Notes: a model not told the origin generated them from the letters alone. A stretch of 64,000 nt of DNA from Macrolepiota albuminosa (GCA_027475525.1 JAMWFC010000051.1:1315205-1379204); one strand, 5' to 3'; positions 1 to 11,057 are shown, numbered from the stretch's first letter. Translations and numbers: made by a program.

Positions 1-1823
1 CCCTTGACAGATACGACAACCATGATAGGCATAGCCATCATACTCGCAAGGGCTTCGTGACCTGAGATGGTCTACAGAGGCGGGTGTGAGCGTGACTCGG
101 TATGAGGGGCATGCGGACCAGATTCTTACCTCCAGCCAATGCAGTAGCTCAAAGTAGAGGACCGAGCGATCAGACATGTCAGCAAGAGAGTCGTTTCTGA
201 GAAGTGTACTGCAGATATAATTGAATCGTCTCCGAAGATGAGCCAAGGCGGTCGGATGCACCAAATAGTCGCTTGTCTGACCACCTCCTTCACGATGTAT
301 ATTTGGAAGATAGACACGAATTTCATTCAAAAGCTTCCCGATCTTTTCATCTTTGGAATGTTGCATTGCCTGTGCTTCCAGTTGTCCCGTGTTCTGCCAA
401 CGTCAGTGAATCGACCCAAGGGAAGCTGATGGACCACTCACATCTTCCTTCACATCGCCCGCATATCCGACACCTCCAACCTGTTTCTTCTTTGTTCCAG
501 GTAATGGTCCGTAATACGCAATATCTTCGTCATCAAGGTCGAAAGAAGGTACTGGGTCGGTCTTTCGGCGCTTGGACGTTCTTGAGTTCAGGTCCTTAAT
601 CTCTCGAGGTTCGTGAATCTGCTCAATAAATAATTGTTCGAGCATTGAAAGGCCGATGCCAAGGATAACACCTTGTAAACTTGAGCAATGGAACAAGGCG
701 TCGTGTTCGCCGGCTTCAGGACGTTTGGCCTTGTCACCAGCCAGCGATTCACCACAGGCTAAACAAAAGTCGGAATTGCATGCCTTGCATGTCTGTCCGA
801 CTACCTTTCGTAGTTGCTCGATGTACGTCGGGAAGTCGGGCTGAGGGTGGCGTTGATGGTGAGCAGGGTGGCTAGTTATGGCCAACAAACTTACATAGAG
901 CGCAAAAAAGTCGTACTTATTACGCTTCACTGAGACTCCGCAGTGAGGGCAAGAGCATACCCCCTCGGTCAACTGAGAATAGAGACTGAACAAGAAACTT
1001 TGCTCTCCACCCTCCGGGCAACCTTTCATCCATTCTCCTTGAGTCATGAGTTTGACTTGTTTCCCAATGGAACCAGGAACGTGAATGACCTCTGGTTGCT
1101 CCTCCACTTCGATTACTTCTTCTTTTCGATCCTTAGAGAAGAATATGCCTAATGAAAGCATTAAACAGCGGTAGGTTCGTTGTCAACGGCAGATCCGTAC
1201 CAGCATATGGATCGACATCTACTATTGTCTTGCCGCCAGATGGCCGAGCCTCAAAGTCGGAATCGTAGTCGATATAGTCTGCTTCTGCGATGAATAATCG
1301 TCAAGTTGTGACTACATTGAAGGCATGTACCATCGTCATCCTCTGAAGCATCATCCGAACCCATATCCTCATCTTCATCATTTGGAGTCTATGTAATTGC
1401 ACGCGTAAACCTCTGGACTTTGGTGCACCTGACCGGACAAAAACGAATTTTATTTGTTGATCTTGTAACTTTGCTAAGCTACTTGTCCTTATGTGGTTCA
1501 AAATCACGAACTATGAGGTTGATCTTGGTGTTGAGGCCTTGGGGACTTGATCTTGCTCTTTTAGCATTACATAAGATTGTCTTGCATCTTGATGTCGTAC
1601 ATCTTTTTCGGCATATTCCGGTCTGGTTGCCAAAATCTATTACGTGAGCAGAGATCTTTACGCATACAATTACTGTCCCAGTATTGATTTTGGCCTCTCC
1701 TATGTCTTGAGCCTTGTTGAGGACAAAGCTTAGATCTTTACGTGCTAGAACAACCATTTTTATCAACACATCCAGATTCCGAACCGCTCTTTGCGGCTGT
1801 AGGAATTGGGAAAAGAGTGGCAT
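1..1823 (-). CDS. IBR zinc-finger protein of the ubiquitin system, UBC-fusion type (partial, runs off left edge)
   Basis: Multi-exon minus-strand gene, cut by the window edge. Reading through short introns gives an N-terminal part (1640-1823), an acidic Asp/Glu-rich stretch (1330-1390), a zinc-binding part with paired cysteines (VCSCPHCGVSV near 940-965, then CKACNSDFCLACGE near 745-790), and an alpha-helical region (VHPTALAHLRRRFNYICSTL near 200-260). The cysteine spacing is that of an IBR/BRcat zinc domain. The part nearest the edge (HEALASMMAMPIM, 10-60) resembles fungal proteins in which an IBR-like region precedes a C-terminal ubiquitin-conjugating (UBC) fold; I infer that the UBC fold lies beyond position 1. 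Probable role: ubiquitin transfer. Introns such as 62-129 and about 410-456 have clean GT-AG ends. The start at 1823 (MPLFSQFLQ) and the splicing of 1390-1660 are uncertain. Confidence 0.55.
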
Positions 1824-2191
1824 GCTATCAGTCGACGACTAGATGATGGTATGACTGAACCGGACTAATTTCTACCGTAGTTGAACGTTGATGTTTTACG
1901 TTACATGGTAGGAAACGCAGCGTGGTGCGTTGAGAACAGGACTCCTCCGGAATATCCAGAATACATTCAATTCATCTATTCTCATTAAGTATCGAAATCC
2001 ATACCCGCAGTTGTCAGTGTCCTGCAATGATTTAGTTTGTAGCTATGAGTTTTTACACCAATAAATGCAAGGGCAGTTTCGGTATCTCATGCATACATGA
2101 GAGTTATTAGCCTCCAATCGCTATTTCTCGCTAAATAAGTCTTACCAATGTTTTAGACAGTTTTCGTTTTACAATAGAAGACTTATACTAT
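1824..2191. other. intergenic, no gene seen
   Basis: This AT-rich stretch lies upstream of the IBR gene start. I see no open frame with splice signals and no RNA gene. It presumably holds the promoter and 5' leader of the minus-strand gene. Confidence 0.4.
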
Positions 2192-2514
2192 GCCACCCCC
2201 GTAGTTCGGAGTACCCCTTGAGTCGGATGACACGATCCACTCCACCCAGAAATAATATGAGTCGGACGCAAGCCGACGCATCAAAGAAAATTTCTGATTC
2301 CGCCTTGCCGTTGACCGACTGGACCATCTATCCACTACGGGAGACAACGACAACGCTGTTCCTGAACTTGAATCAAGTAGGAAACAAGTAAGAGTCGTAT
2401 ACTTATCTATATCTCAAGTTTGGGACGTTCAACGTGGCTATTTGCTGCAAAACATTTTCTTGTCCCAACTCAAAGGGGTACATACACGGTACTGGTACTC
2501 CGAACCACGGGGTG
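2192..2514. mobile_element. candidate MITE with terminal inverted repeats
   Basis: The left end around 2196-2215 (CCCCGTAGTTCGGAGTACC) is matched in inverted orientation by 2494-2513 with one mismatch. Further inward, the left segment GTACCCCTTGAGTCGG has an imperfect inverted partner at 2463-2481, so the inverted pairing extends about 35-40 bp with a small insertion. A possible 5-bp target duplication, ACTAT, flanks it at 2187-2191 and 2515-2519. At about 320 bp with no coding capacity it fits a miniature inverted-repeat transposable element. Family unknown. Confidence 0.5.
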
Positions 2515-2590
2515 ACTATTCTCACATAATCGTGAACTCATTCGAGTGTGCTGTGACATTCTTTACTATAATTGGCAGGCACCTGTCACA

Positions 2591-2979
2591 TTACGGTGCC
2601 TGATATACATGTACAAAGCCTGTCAAGAAGATCAAGTAAGTACATGATGAAGAACGTTGAACAAGATAATTTTGTCCGGTGAGGCCCTTCATACTGGACA
2701 GTGTATACAAGCTGGTTATACGCACTGCAGGACGTGTCCGCTTCGATTCACTGACTGATGCCATTGGACTATCCTGGTCGTCCGACACGTTGTCAAATGC
2801 GCCTTCAAAGATTTTCTCCGCTGCCCGCATCACATCTTTGTACTGACGAAGTGCTGCCCGAGCTTGAGCGAGGGTCGCCCCCTTGTACGATCCGCGCGTT
2901 TCAGCGTGTGGGACAGACTCATTCATACACGATGAGGGCAGCTCACCATCTCAAGTAGCTGCTGCACTTCCGCCTGCAT
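2591..2979 (-). CDS. small UBA-domain protein
   Basis: Three short exons: 2947-2979 (MQAEVQQLLEM), an exon starting at 2881 (GATLAQARAALRQYKDVM onward), and a short last exon ending at a TAA at 2591-2593. The joined protein is about 73 residues. Residues 1-40 form a typical UBA three-helix domain (LLEMG...A..AL......V..AAEKIFEG), which binds ubiquitin; the rest is an acidic and Ser-rich tail (DNVSDDQDSP). UBA domains are usually parts of larger proteins, so this may be a shortened copy or may have further exons. The MITE lies just downstream, between it and the next same-strand gene, and could have removed original 3' exons. The UBA call is firm; the extent of the gene is not. Confidence 0.5.
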
Positions 2980-3080
2980 GATGAACGAAACGGTTTCTCT
3001 TCGTCTCGGACGCTCAAGGGAATGTCAATTCTCTGATGAAGCCGGATAAGAAGAAACAAGTCTGCAAGTATGTAAAAGTG

Positions 3081-3354
3081 ATGGACGCATACATGCCAAC
3101 AACAGTTAGTCACATGGAACACATCGCCACTGCGCGCTCAAGTACTGTTCAACATGGTATGAATTATCTTTAGAGTCCCATCAATACCTCCAGCTTTCAA
3201 CTGGTGCCAGCGCTCTTACGGTCTCATCTCGGACAAGGCCACGCGCGCCTTCGCCATTGCGCACGAGGAGAGTTTCGTTGTCTGGGCATCATACACTCTC
3301 AATACAAATGCTGATCCTGCCGAAATGCTCTGGGATACGCTCGTTTTGGCCTAG
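3081..3354 (+). other. possible small spliced ORF (weak)
   Basis: If a 37-nt intron (GTATGA...CCAG) is removed near 3158-3194, an open frame of about 79 codons runs from the ATG at 3081 to the TAG at 3352-3354; part reads SYGLISDKATRAFAIAHEES. The opposite strand can also be read open here, with a plausible intron (GTATGT...CTAG) near 3353-3394, so the coding strand is not decided. I recognise no family. Confidence 0.2.
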
Positions 3355-3401
3355 AGCTCTTTCAAAATGGAGATAGGATCAGAAGCACATACTTCGCATA
3401 G

Positions 3402-4295
3402 ATGGTGCCTCTTGTATGTGACAGTGACTTCGGACCCTTGGAGTGGCCATCGGCCGGGCTCTCGAGGTTGTTGCGGGCTGAGGGCCATATCTACTGGCAT
3501 TGTCAAAATAATAACTGTTTCATGTTTCACGAGCATTGGCCTCTGGCGCAAAGAAGACAAAGACGAATTCCTACCCATGTCCACAATGGCTCTACCGAGA
3601 AAGTCGGCAGGGCGTATAAAAATGTCCTTGCCACCGAGCCGAATTACCTTCAAGACGAAATGGTCTACCTCCTCGCTCCCAACACCGCATCCCCAAGTCT
3701 CACACTCTCCAAAATCTACAAAGCCGCAGTGACCAGCCCCGTTCCAACACGCGACGACATCCTCAGTCTCCTCCTTCAGCCCAGCACCACTCCCGGCGAT
3801 CTCCAGGCCATAACTGCCTTTCTCCAAGCCGCAGCGGCAGTCTCCCGCCTCCCGACATTCAGAGCCCTCCAACTCTCCGACACCATCCCGCGCCACTGCG
3901 TACGCTGTCACGCTTCCTACACCGACGCGCGGAACACTCACGGGGCGTGTGTCGTCCCACATGTGTTCAATAATCACCAGTACATATGGCTCCGGGGAAA
4001 TTTGTATGCAACGGCTGGATGCTGCAGGCGCGTCGAGAGGTTTGTCAGTCTGATTGGGCAAGAAGAGGACGCGCGCGCGCGTCTTGTTCAAGTTGGAGAC
4101 AGCACCTGTTATCGTGGATACCACACCGAGGACGTGGGAGAAATCGAGGCGGAGGGGGGGTACAATGACATAAATATACTGAGATGTGACGAGGGTGTGT
4201 GCATGCAGGAGGAGCTGTTGAAGCACACTCTGGAACGGCCTCTGTTTGCTGATTTTGGTAATATCGAGCCGCTGATGCCTCTACAGACCGTATAA
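3402..4295 (+). CDS. conserved cysteine-rich hypothetical protein
   Basis: Single open frame of 297 codons. The C-terminal two thirds resemble a fungal family of unknown function with a zinc-ligand-like block at residues 165-190 (RHCVRCHASYTDARNTHG, then ACVVPH), a Cys-Cys pair (AGCC), a C...RG.HT segment (CYRGYHTEDVGEIE), and YNDINILRCDEG near the end. The spacing of Cys and His suggests metal binding. The first 85 codons are poorly convincing; translation may start at the ATG at 3660 (MVYLLAPNTA), about 45 bp downstream of a TATAAAA-like box at 3615. The reverse strand is also open over most of this stretch but shows no recognisable motif, so I prefer the plus strand. No function is assigned. 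Confidence 0.5.
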   Translation: MVPLVCDSDFGPLEWPSAGLSRLLRAEGHIYWHCQNNNCFMFHEHWPLAQRRQRRIPTHVHNGSTEKVGRAYKNVLATEPNYLQDEMVYLLAPNTASPSLTLSKIYKAAVTSPVPTRDDILSLLLQPSTTPGDLQAITAFLQAAAAVSRLPTFRALQLSDTIPRHCVRCHASYTDARNTHGACVVPHVFNNHQYIWLRGNLYATAGCCRRVERFVSLIGQEEDARARLVQVGDSTCYRGYHTEDVGEIEAEGGYNDINILRCDEGVCMQEELLKHTLERPLFADFGNIEPLMPLQTV

Positions 4296-4687
4296 GGAAT
4301 TTGAACACTGTATTATCATAATACCTGTCTGTGGCGCACTGTGACCCGATTAGAACTCACGTCACCGAGCTCCGTTACAATAGGCGTCAATCGGACATTA
4401 ATTGCGGTCACATCGATGACGAGCCGCAATTTAGAGGTGTGTCCGATGCCATCACTCGATCACGTCAAGAAAGTGCAACAATCTAATAGAAATGGTTTAT
4501 AAAGTAGACATGGAAAATTGCATATTGTAAATGAGCAATATTGAATAGGAGTGTGAGACAGCAAAAGATATGAAAAAGATCCAGAAATGCCACCCACAAG
4601 CCACAATCGCCTCGCTCGCTGCCTCGTTCCCAAGTAATCGCCAAATTTGTCGCGCGTGGCGCGATTGCGCGCATCGTTGGGGGGTAG
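4296..4687. other. intergenic (converging 3' ends)
   Basis: This lies between the 3' ends of the plus-strand cysteine-rich gene and the minus-strand LONRF gene. It is AT-rich, with no supported gene; it presumably holds both 3' UTRs. Confidence 0.4.
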
Positions 4688-6817
4688 TCATACGATACCA
4701 CACCCGCTCGAGAACCACCTGATAAAGTCGGCAAGATGCACGGAAAGAACCGGCCAAAAGAAAAAGAGGATTCCAATCAGCAAAAGGCCTCTTGTCACCA
4801 CTCTAGGATAAAAGACGTTGTACCAATTGTTGTTCAGTTGCTCGATCCAGTGTACCACCAACAACAGCCTCAACCTGGGGCTTCGGATCGGGAGGAGCTT
4901 TGCCTTTTCGTGATCGTCGATGGGGAGAATGGATGCAACCCAGTATGAGAAGGAGGACACGTCAGTAGGCATGTCACCATATGTGCTGGCTAGGCGCTGC
5001 ACAATCCACGGGGCCGCGCCACGTTGAAGTTCGTCGAGAAAGGAGCGGCATTGTGCCATCAAGGCAGAATTGGACGGGTTAGTAGTTGCAAGGGGGATCG
5101 GAGGTGGAGTAGGAGAAGCATTACGTGAAGGTGCAGGAGTGGTGGTGGGAGTAGAGACATCTTGATGTGTAGCTAGTTCGGCCTCGGTGACCTCCTGGGA
5201 CGCATCTTGGACCTGAGTTGCCTCCTGTGTAGATGATCTAGCCTCTGGAGGATCGATGATTGCCGTGGAAGGAGGGATAGTTGCCGGGACAGGACGCTCT
5301 GTCAAATCTTCCAGGTAGTCATCGATACTAAGGATCTCGATTGAGCGATACAAACACTGCACAAGAAAAACTCACCGTTCGATGCGACCAACCATATAGC
5401 CGTCAAGAGTTCCAATCTCAAGGATTCTGAATCGGTAAGTGCCCCATGTTTCGACATAACTGCGGCCATCGGGCTGCATTTGCACGCTTCGAATCTCAAG
5501 CATCGTGCCATAGTCTAAATGGGGTGACAAACCGCCTTTGGAAGGCATGACCATACCAAAGGAGGGATTGGGGGATTCGAGGCATCGGCGGAGCATGAGG
5601 CGATACCTGAGAATTGGGGTCAGGCGGTAACTTGTGATCAAGGAAGAGAGTACCTCGGCTCGAAAAAATGAAGAAGAGTTGGCATACCGGGAAAGGAGAG
5701 CTGGCAGACGAATATAGGAGTGTCAAGGCGTGCATCGCGCTCCTCGGCTTCGATTGTTTCTCCTCGTTCTCGATAGAGAGCAGGAAAGGCCTTGAGGACT
5801 GCGGGCAATGTGAAAAATACAGACAGAAAAGGAAAGAGATACGTACGAAGAGATAGTATGACCTGATTTTGGGGATGCTCTTGAAAATAGAGGAAGCCAG
5901 GGAGGTCTTGTCGGCAAAGAGGGCATGTAGCACCGTGATCGAGAGCACGGTGTAGACATTTTGTGCAAAAAGTCTGTTGACGATACTGAGAAGTGAAGGA
6001 CGAGAAGAACAGATGGGAGACTTGCGTGTTGACAGGGGGTTGTTATGGGATCGTAGAAGAGATTGAAGCAGATCTCGCAGGTGAGCTCTGCAAGGAGATT
6101 CTTTTCGAAAAGGTCAGAGGCGGTGGGTGGAGGGGAAGGGGGGGACAGAGGTTGGTCGTGACGGACGGAGCGCTGCCGGGCGCTGGCTGCGACGAGATGT
6201 GAGAGAAGATCGGGGCCGTCGTCGGTGTCGCAAGTCGGTGGGCGATGTCTCCGACGTTTCCGGGGGCGATTGGCTTCGTCCGCGGATCTAGGGCGACGGC
6301 GAGAGTAAGAAGAAGCAGGGGAGATCGACTGGACATTGGGCGAGTCTTCCGAGTCTTCCGAGTTGGTCGGGGTGGCGGGGTCTGGCTGGACGCGGACGAT
6401 GAGATCGAGGACCTTGCTGAGGGTGACATCGACGCGTTGGGGGAGTGGGAGGACGGACGAGGACGGAGACGAAGAGGAAGAGGACGGGGCGGGGTGGTAG
6501 GCGACAGAGGAGGTGGGTGGGATGATTGGATGAGAAGGGGCAGGATGGGAACAACGGGGGACGGGACAGTGAGAGAGACAGGGACGGAGATGATGGGCGC
6601 AGACGGAATGGCCACAGCGGAGGGTTGTTGGGGCGTGGAGACGGGCGTGGCAGACGGGACAACGTAGAAGAGGGAGAAGAGAAAGATGCATGGGAGGGGC
6701 TGGCGGGGGAGACGGGGTATTTGAGGAAACGGCGTGCGATGACGGCCCAGCATCGGGGTCGCGGGGGACGGACCGGGGATTGGGCGGGATGAAGGGATCG
6801 GAGCCGATGTTGGCCAT
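4688..6817 (-). CDS. LONRF-type RING finger / LON-domain E3 ubiquitin ligase with C-terminal membrane segment
   Basis: The start MANIGSDPFIPP (ATG at 6817) gives, in order: an N-terminal half-RING-like cysteine region (LRCPVCHARL, TLRCGHSVCAHHL), a Ser/Pro-rich and basic linker, a classical RING (ELTCEICFNLFYDP, TPCQH-TFCTKCLHR, CPLCRQDLP), a LON substrate-binding domain (TPIFVCQLSFPGMPTLLHFF, SFGMVMP, GTMLEIRSV, DGYMVGRIER), a Ser/Thr/Pro-rich linker, and a C-terminal hydrophobic helix (GLLLIGILFFFWPVLSVHL). This order matches LON peptidase N-terminal domain/RING proteins, which are ubiquitin ligases and not proteases. Intron 5974-6025 has a GC donor; using it joins CQH to TFC, as the RING requires. 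Intron 5328-5375 is 48 nt. The terminal membrane segment suggests tail-anchored placement in a membrane (inference). It is divergent from the STB6-like gene across a very short GC-rich interval. Confidence 0.85.
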
Positions 6818-6916
6818 GGCTGAGAGCGATCGAGACACTCGGTGAGCGCTCGAGCGATCGGCCACGTGCGCCGAGCGACGATCGAGACGCACGTGCACTC
6901 CTCGCGTCATCCCGCC
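6818..6916. promoter_or_regulatory. short bidirectional promoter with two CACGTG E-boxes
   Basis: Only about 100 bp, GC-rich, separate the LONRF start (6817, minus) from the STB6-like start (6917, plus). Two perfect CACGTG palindromes lie at 6863-6868 and 6890-6895. CACGTG is the core site of bHLH factors. If STB6 starts at the in-frame ATG at 6842, the E-boxes would fall inside its coding sequence. Shared regulation is inferred. Confidence 0.45.
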
Positions 6917-9900
6917 ATGCTCAGCCCGCCCCGCCCGCGACAGCACCCGCCCACTCCGGCCCGCCGCCCGCCGCCGTCGCAGCTGCTCATCCCTGCGACC
7001 CACCGCGGCGACCCGGCCCGCTCGCTTGGAATTGCGCTGCGCTTCGAGGTTGTGGACGCGTCGCTGGCGGTGGATGGGTACCAGATGTATGCGGTCGAGA
7101 AATGGTGAGTCGTGCGTCTCTGTTGCCCGCGAGCTCATCCCCGCAGGCTCCTCGAACGCAGCAGAGCCCCCGCCGTCCTCCTCGTCTACACCGGCGACCC
7201 CGCACACAAGGCTCGTCTGGCCCCCTCGTCATCCTCCTCGCTGACACGTGCACAGGTCTCTGTCTTTTCCATCCGGCCCCACTCCGATCTGTCCCCGGCC
7301 CTTGCGCAGGCTGAGTGGGACAAGGCCCTCGCACACTTCTGCCGCGATGGTGCCCGTCCAAAGCCAGTGCGTCCTTCTCTCCTCACACACACCCGCTCTC
7401 ACTCTGCCAGACCCATGCCGGCGTCCTCATGGCCACGTCTCTCGCTCACTTTCGCTCCGACTACACCATCGTTCTCATCCCCGATGGCAACTTCCTAGCT
7501 GTCCGTGATCAGCTCTACACAAACATCAATCTCCTAAGAATGGGCTGCTCTGGCCGTAGTGCACTGACCCTCGAGGATCCAAGGTCCAATCTTGTCTCTT
7601 CACCTCCTCTCCCATCTCATCCGTTCCTCTAGTGACGCAACAAAATCCCGCTTCATCTCCACCTACCTCATGCCCCAGTCGATCGCCGGCCCATCAGACA
7701 CCCTCTCTCCTCTCATCAAGCCCCGCTCTCACTCCCACTCTCAGTCTTCCTCCGTCCACAACCTTGTCAAATATACTTCCGAAAACTCCGCTGCATCCTC
7801 GAGCTCCGTGTCTAAACCAGCCATGGGTCCAGGCCTTCCAGACTCCCGGCCCAAGCAAAAGGCTAAGCCTGACAACTCGGCGTTCATTGCCACCGTTCTC
7901 GAACTTGTCAAGCTTATTCAGGCCGGCCTTTCTCTATTTGGCATGTACGGCGTCTTCCCAAAGTCACAGATCATCTGTCCCCATCTGGACGGCCTCTTGT
8001 GTGACGAAACTGTCGATGGTATCCGCCGGTGGATCCTTGACATTGGCCAGCCCTGTGTTAATCTAGAGGTGTGAATCTCCCTCTGTACGCTAGTCTTTTC
8101 GTTCAACCTTCCCTAGTCAGTGGAACGAATAGCCGATCCAATGTTCGTGTCCGCTCTCATCAGCCTTGTCCTCTCTGTCAGAAACAAACTTGCCGCAATA
8201 GGTTACTCCAATGTAATTCCACAGTCCCTTCTGCTTTCCCTATCTAACCACTGCCCCAGCTCGTACCCAAAGACCCGTTCCTCCAACCCCATCTTTTCAT
8301 GCGTGCCCTTACAGCATTTTTTCAAACGACCAATATCACCACCATTTCCTTTCCAAACCAGGATCCCTTTTCTACGCATTCCCACCCTACCTCCGGCAAC
8401 ATTCAAGGCGGGACACACATACTTCCTCCCTCCCTACACCACCTCATTCCCACCTCCCTACCGTCATTAACACCCTCTACCTCTGGCTCCTCAGACCCCG
8501 CCACATCCACCTCTCCTCCACCACCCACACAAGCGGTACTTACGCGCGAGCTCATCGACGCCATCGGCCTAGCATACGACGGCAAGGGCGGCACAGCCGA
8601 CTCTCGCGTGGGCGGCGGACGCGTACGACGCGCCCTACGCGAGAAACTACGCGCAGGGATAGAAAGCGATGCCGACGCTGGGTCCCCTGGCGCAGAACGC
8701 GGCGCGACCAGTGGCGGAGAGGGCGGCGGGAGTGGCAATGGGATCGGCGGCGGCGACCATCGCGAGGCGAAAGACCGAGAGAGGGAAAAGGAGTCGCTCG
8801 GCGGTTCAGGCACTGGTGTGGGCTCCAGCGGGGGTCAGATTTTGAGTGGCATCGGCAGCTTTGCGAGTGGCCTTGGGTTGTCTGTTGGGCCTGGTGCGTC
8901 GGGCGCGACGGGTGCGGGTACTCTGATGGAGGCGACCTGTGATTTGGGGTCCTTGGTGAGGTATATCTATCCAAAGGATTGGAAGGGCAAAGGCAAGGGC
9001 AAAAGGGCGATACGGAGGAGGGGGGATGAAGCGGATTTATTGGGTGTTGGCTTGGGGTATGGGTATGGGGGTGGGAAGGAGAAGGAGAAGGATGGCAGTG
9101 TTGGTTTGAGTGTTAGGGCATTGTGGAGTGGACAGGTCAATTCCATTGTCAAACTAAGACAGTGGGAGGCAGAGCAAGAAAGGGAAAAGGTATGTGGGTC
9201 GCCTTCTGCGGATAAAAAGAGGGATAGGTGGGCGTTGAGTGATGGCGATGTTGATGATTCTGTTGGTGTCCTGGCCAAGTCGGAAACCGAGGAAGAGAGT
9301 GATACAGGCATCCAACAAGCCTTTAGAGGTATGTGGGGCGAAAAGGTGCAAAAGAAACTTGGCTCCTGGACCAAGTAGGTCATGTACCAAGCTTGATCCT
9401 TGACACTTGGCACTGACTCCTTCTAAGGCTGCATAAGAGGAAGGGCAATGCGAGTCTTGACTTGAGAGGTGATAATAGCTCAACTCAGGTCGATGCCCTA
9501 GCCACTTCACGCCCAGAAATGTCGCGGGGTAAATCAATGACATTATCTCCTATATTGGCACCAATGGTTTTTTCGGGGTGAGAGCAATTTACGTTCTACG
9601 GTTTCTTATCGATGACAGGTGTTCCGTAGAGCGGACGGCGAGCCAGATGACGATGACTTGCTTAGCAGTGGCCAAACTTCTCCCATAGGTACTCAAGATT
9701 TCTCATCACTTTTATTGCGCCAGATGACGATGACTTGCTTAGCAGTGGCCAAACTTCTCCCATAGGTACTCAAGATTTCTCATCACTTTTATTGCGAAGG
9801 TCACCAACTTCTTTATAGACGACCTACGGCCTAGTCCCTTTTCTCTAATCCAAGACGCGCGATCCCTTGAAAACACGTCTCTCCCAACTTCTGAATACGA

Positions 9901-11057
9901 GCGCAAAGTCACCGAGTTCAACCAAAAACGGCCATGGGGCAACCGAAAGCCTCACGATCGAATATCTACTTGGGCGGACCCTCTTAGTGCCCGAGAACTT
10001 CTCACAGAGAGGTTGGATCTAAACAGGTGTATGCGATCTAGACGCCGGAGGAGGGCGGGTACGAGCACATCGGCGTCTGAGGACTCGGATGGGTATGAGT
10101 CCTCGCAGGAAGATGAAGGTTCGCTAAAGCTCAAAGAGACTCTTGGTCAACAGAGGTAAGCGTACCTCCTTTCCACTTTACATACCTTTTTTTCATTCCT
10201 TCTCACTCAGGCGGAGGAGCTTTCACGACATTAGCTCCTTACGAGGCATGCGTGTCATGCATACTGAGCACATGCGAGTAGACGTCGAACTGGCCGGTCA
10301 GCTCCTTATAATGTCAAGACGCGAGCAACATCTCCAAAACGTCATCGCATGTCTCCAAGTCCTCACCAGCACACTATCCAGCACCAACTCGCAACTGCGG
10401 GAAGACTACACCACCCACGCGCCCTTCATCTCCGAGCTCGACACGCACGCCCAAGTGATCTCCAATATCGACGTCGAGAACGCCAAAGCAGACAAGATGT
10501 CACAGGCCACAAACACACTTCGGTACGAGGCGGAACAGTTCCGCGTGCAAGACCTCTGGCACGCCGCTATGCCTTCCCGACAAAAGGTCTTTGAGCTCCG
10601 CGAAAAGGTCTTTGGGACGGGCGGGCGGCGTCTTCCTCCGGGTGTCCACGGTGCCCATGGGAAATTCAATCGGTTGCAGTGGACGCTTGATGGGAAGGAA
10701 AGGCTGGTGGATCATCTGGGTCGCACGGAGAGCGAGGCGGAGGAGGAGGAACCGGGTATGCCGTACCTGGGGTTACAGGAGGAGGATGAGGATGAGGACG
10801 TGGTGCAGCACCCCGGTATCAAACCCATGTGGCTGTTGCGTTTCTTTACAAGTTGGGGAGCAAGATGGGGAGTTTTCGCTGCAGCGGCTTCGGAGCCACA
10901 GCCTTCGGATGAGGGTTCAAAACAGGATACACCCCAGAGCATACCTGACGTTAGTGTGAATGAAATGGAAGAGGATCTAGGGGAAAACAAGTCTCCGCCC
11001 CCCGATCTGCCCGATGCAGAAGATGAATCGATATCACCTGTCTCTGTTTCTCGTTGA
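6917..11057 (+). CDS. STB6: STB6/STB2-like protein (Sin3-associated)
   Basis: Large multi-exon gene. The N-terminal domain (LGIALRFEVVDASLAVDGYQ, MYAVEKW, then VLLVYTGDP, HFRSDYTIVLIPDGNFLAV, QLYTNINLLRMGCSGRSALT) is the STB6 N-terminal domain as I know it from fungal homologues. Middle: FIATVLELVKLIQAGLSLFG, a Gly/Ser-rich acidic stretch (8650-8900), LWSGQVNSIVKLRQWE and FRGMWGEKVQKKL. The C-terminal exon (from 10212) has RSFHDISSLRGMRVMH, EHMRVDVELAGQLLIMSRRE, then a coiled-coil-like helix and an acidic tail. Yeast Stb6/Stb2 were identified as binding partners of the Sin3 histone-deacetylase scaffold, so a chromatin-repression role is inferred. A 77-bp tandem duplication (9642-9795) crosses an exon-intron junction. 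The intron after ...SGQTSPI probably ends at about 9817 (TTTATAG), restoring the frame into DDLRPSPFSLIQ. The start could instead be at 6842. Confidence 0.8.
9642..9795. repeat. perfect 77-bp tandem duplication (likely assembly artefact)
   Basis: 9642-9718 and 9719-9795 are identical and head to tail. Each copy holds 42 nt of STB6 exon plus 35 nt of intron. Because 42 is a multiple of three, an AG in the second copy could even create an in-frame mini-exon. The same period recurs at four other places in the window, so I read it as an unmerged contig overlap. Confidence 0.95.

Noticed and set aside
3351..4226. Minus-strand open frame of 291 codons opposite the cysteine-rich gene
   Set aside because: No recognisable motif; the plus strand carries a conserved Cys/His block. 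Some doubt remains for 3351-3600.
6043..6753. Long alternative frames on both strands across the GC-rich LONRF exon
   Set aside because: Pro/Ser/Arg-only products caused by GC-rich codon bias; the RING-containing frame is the real one.
8403..9413. Minus-strand open frames opposite the STB6 exon
   Set aside because: Shadows of a Gly/Ser-rich coding region; the plus-strand frame matches the STB6 family.
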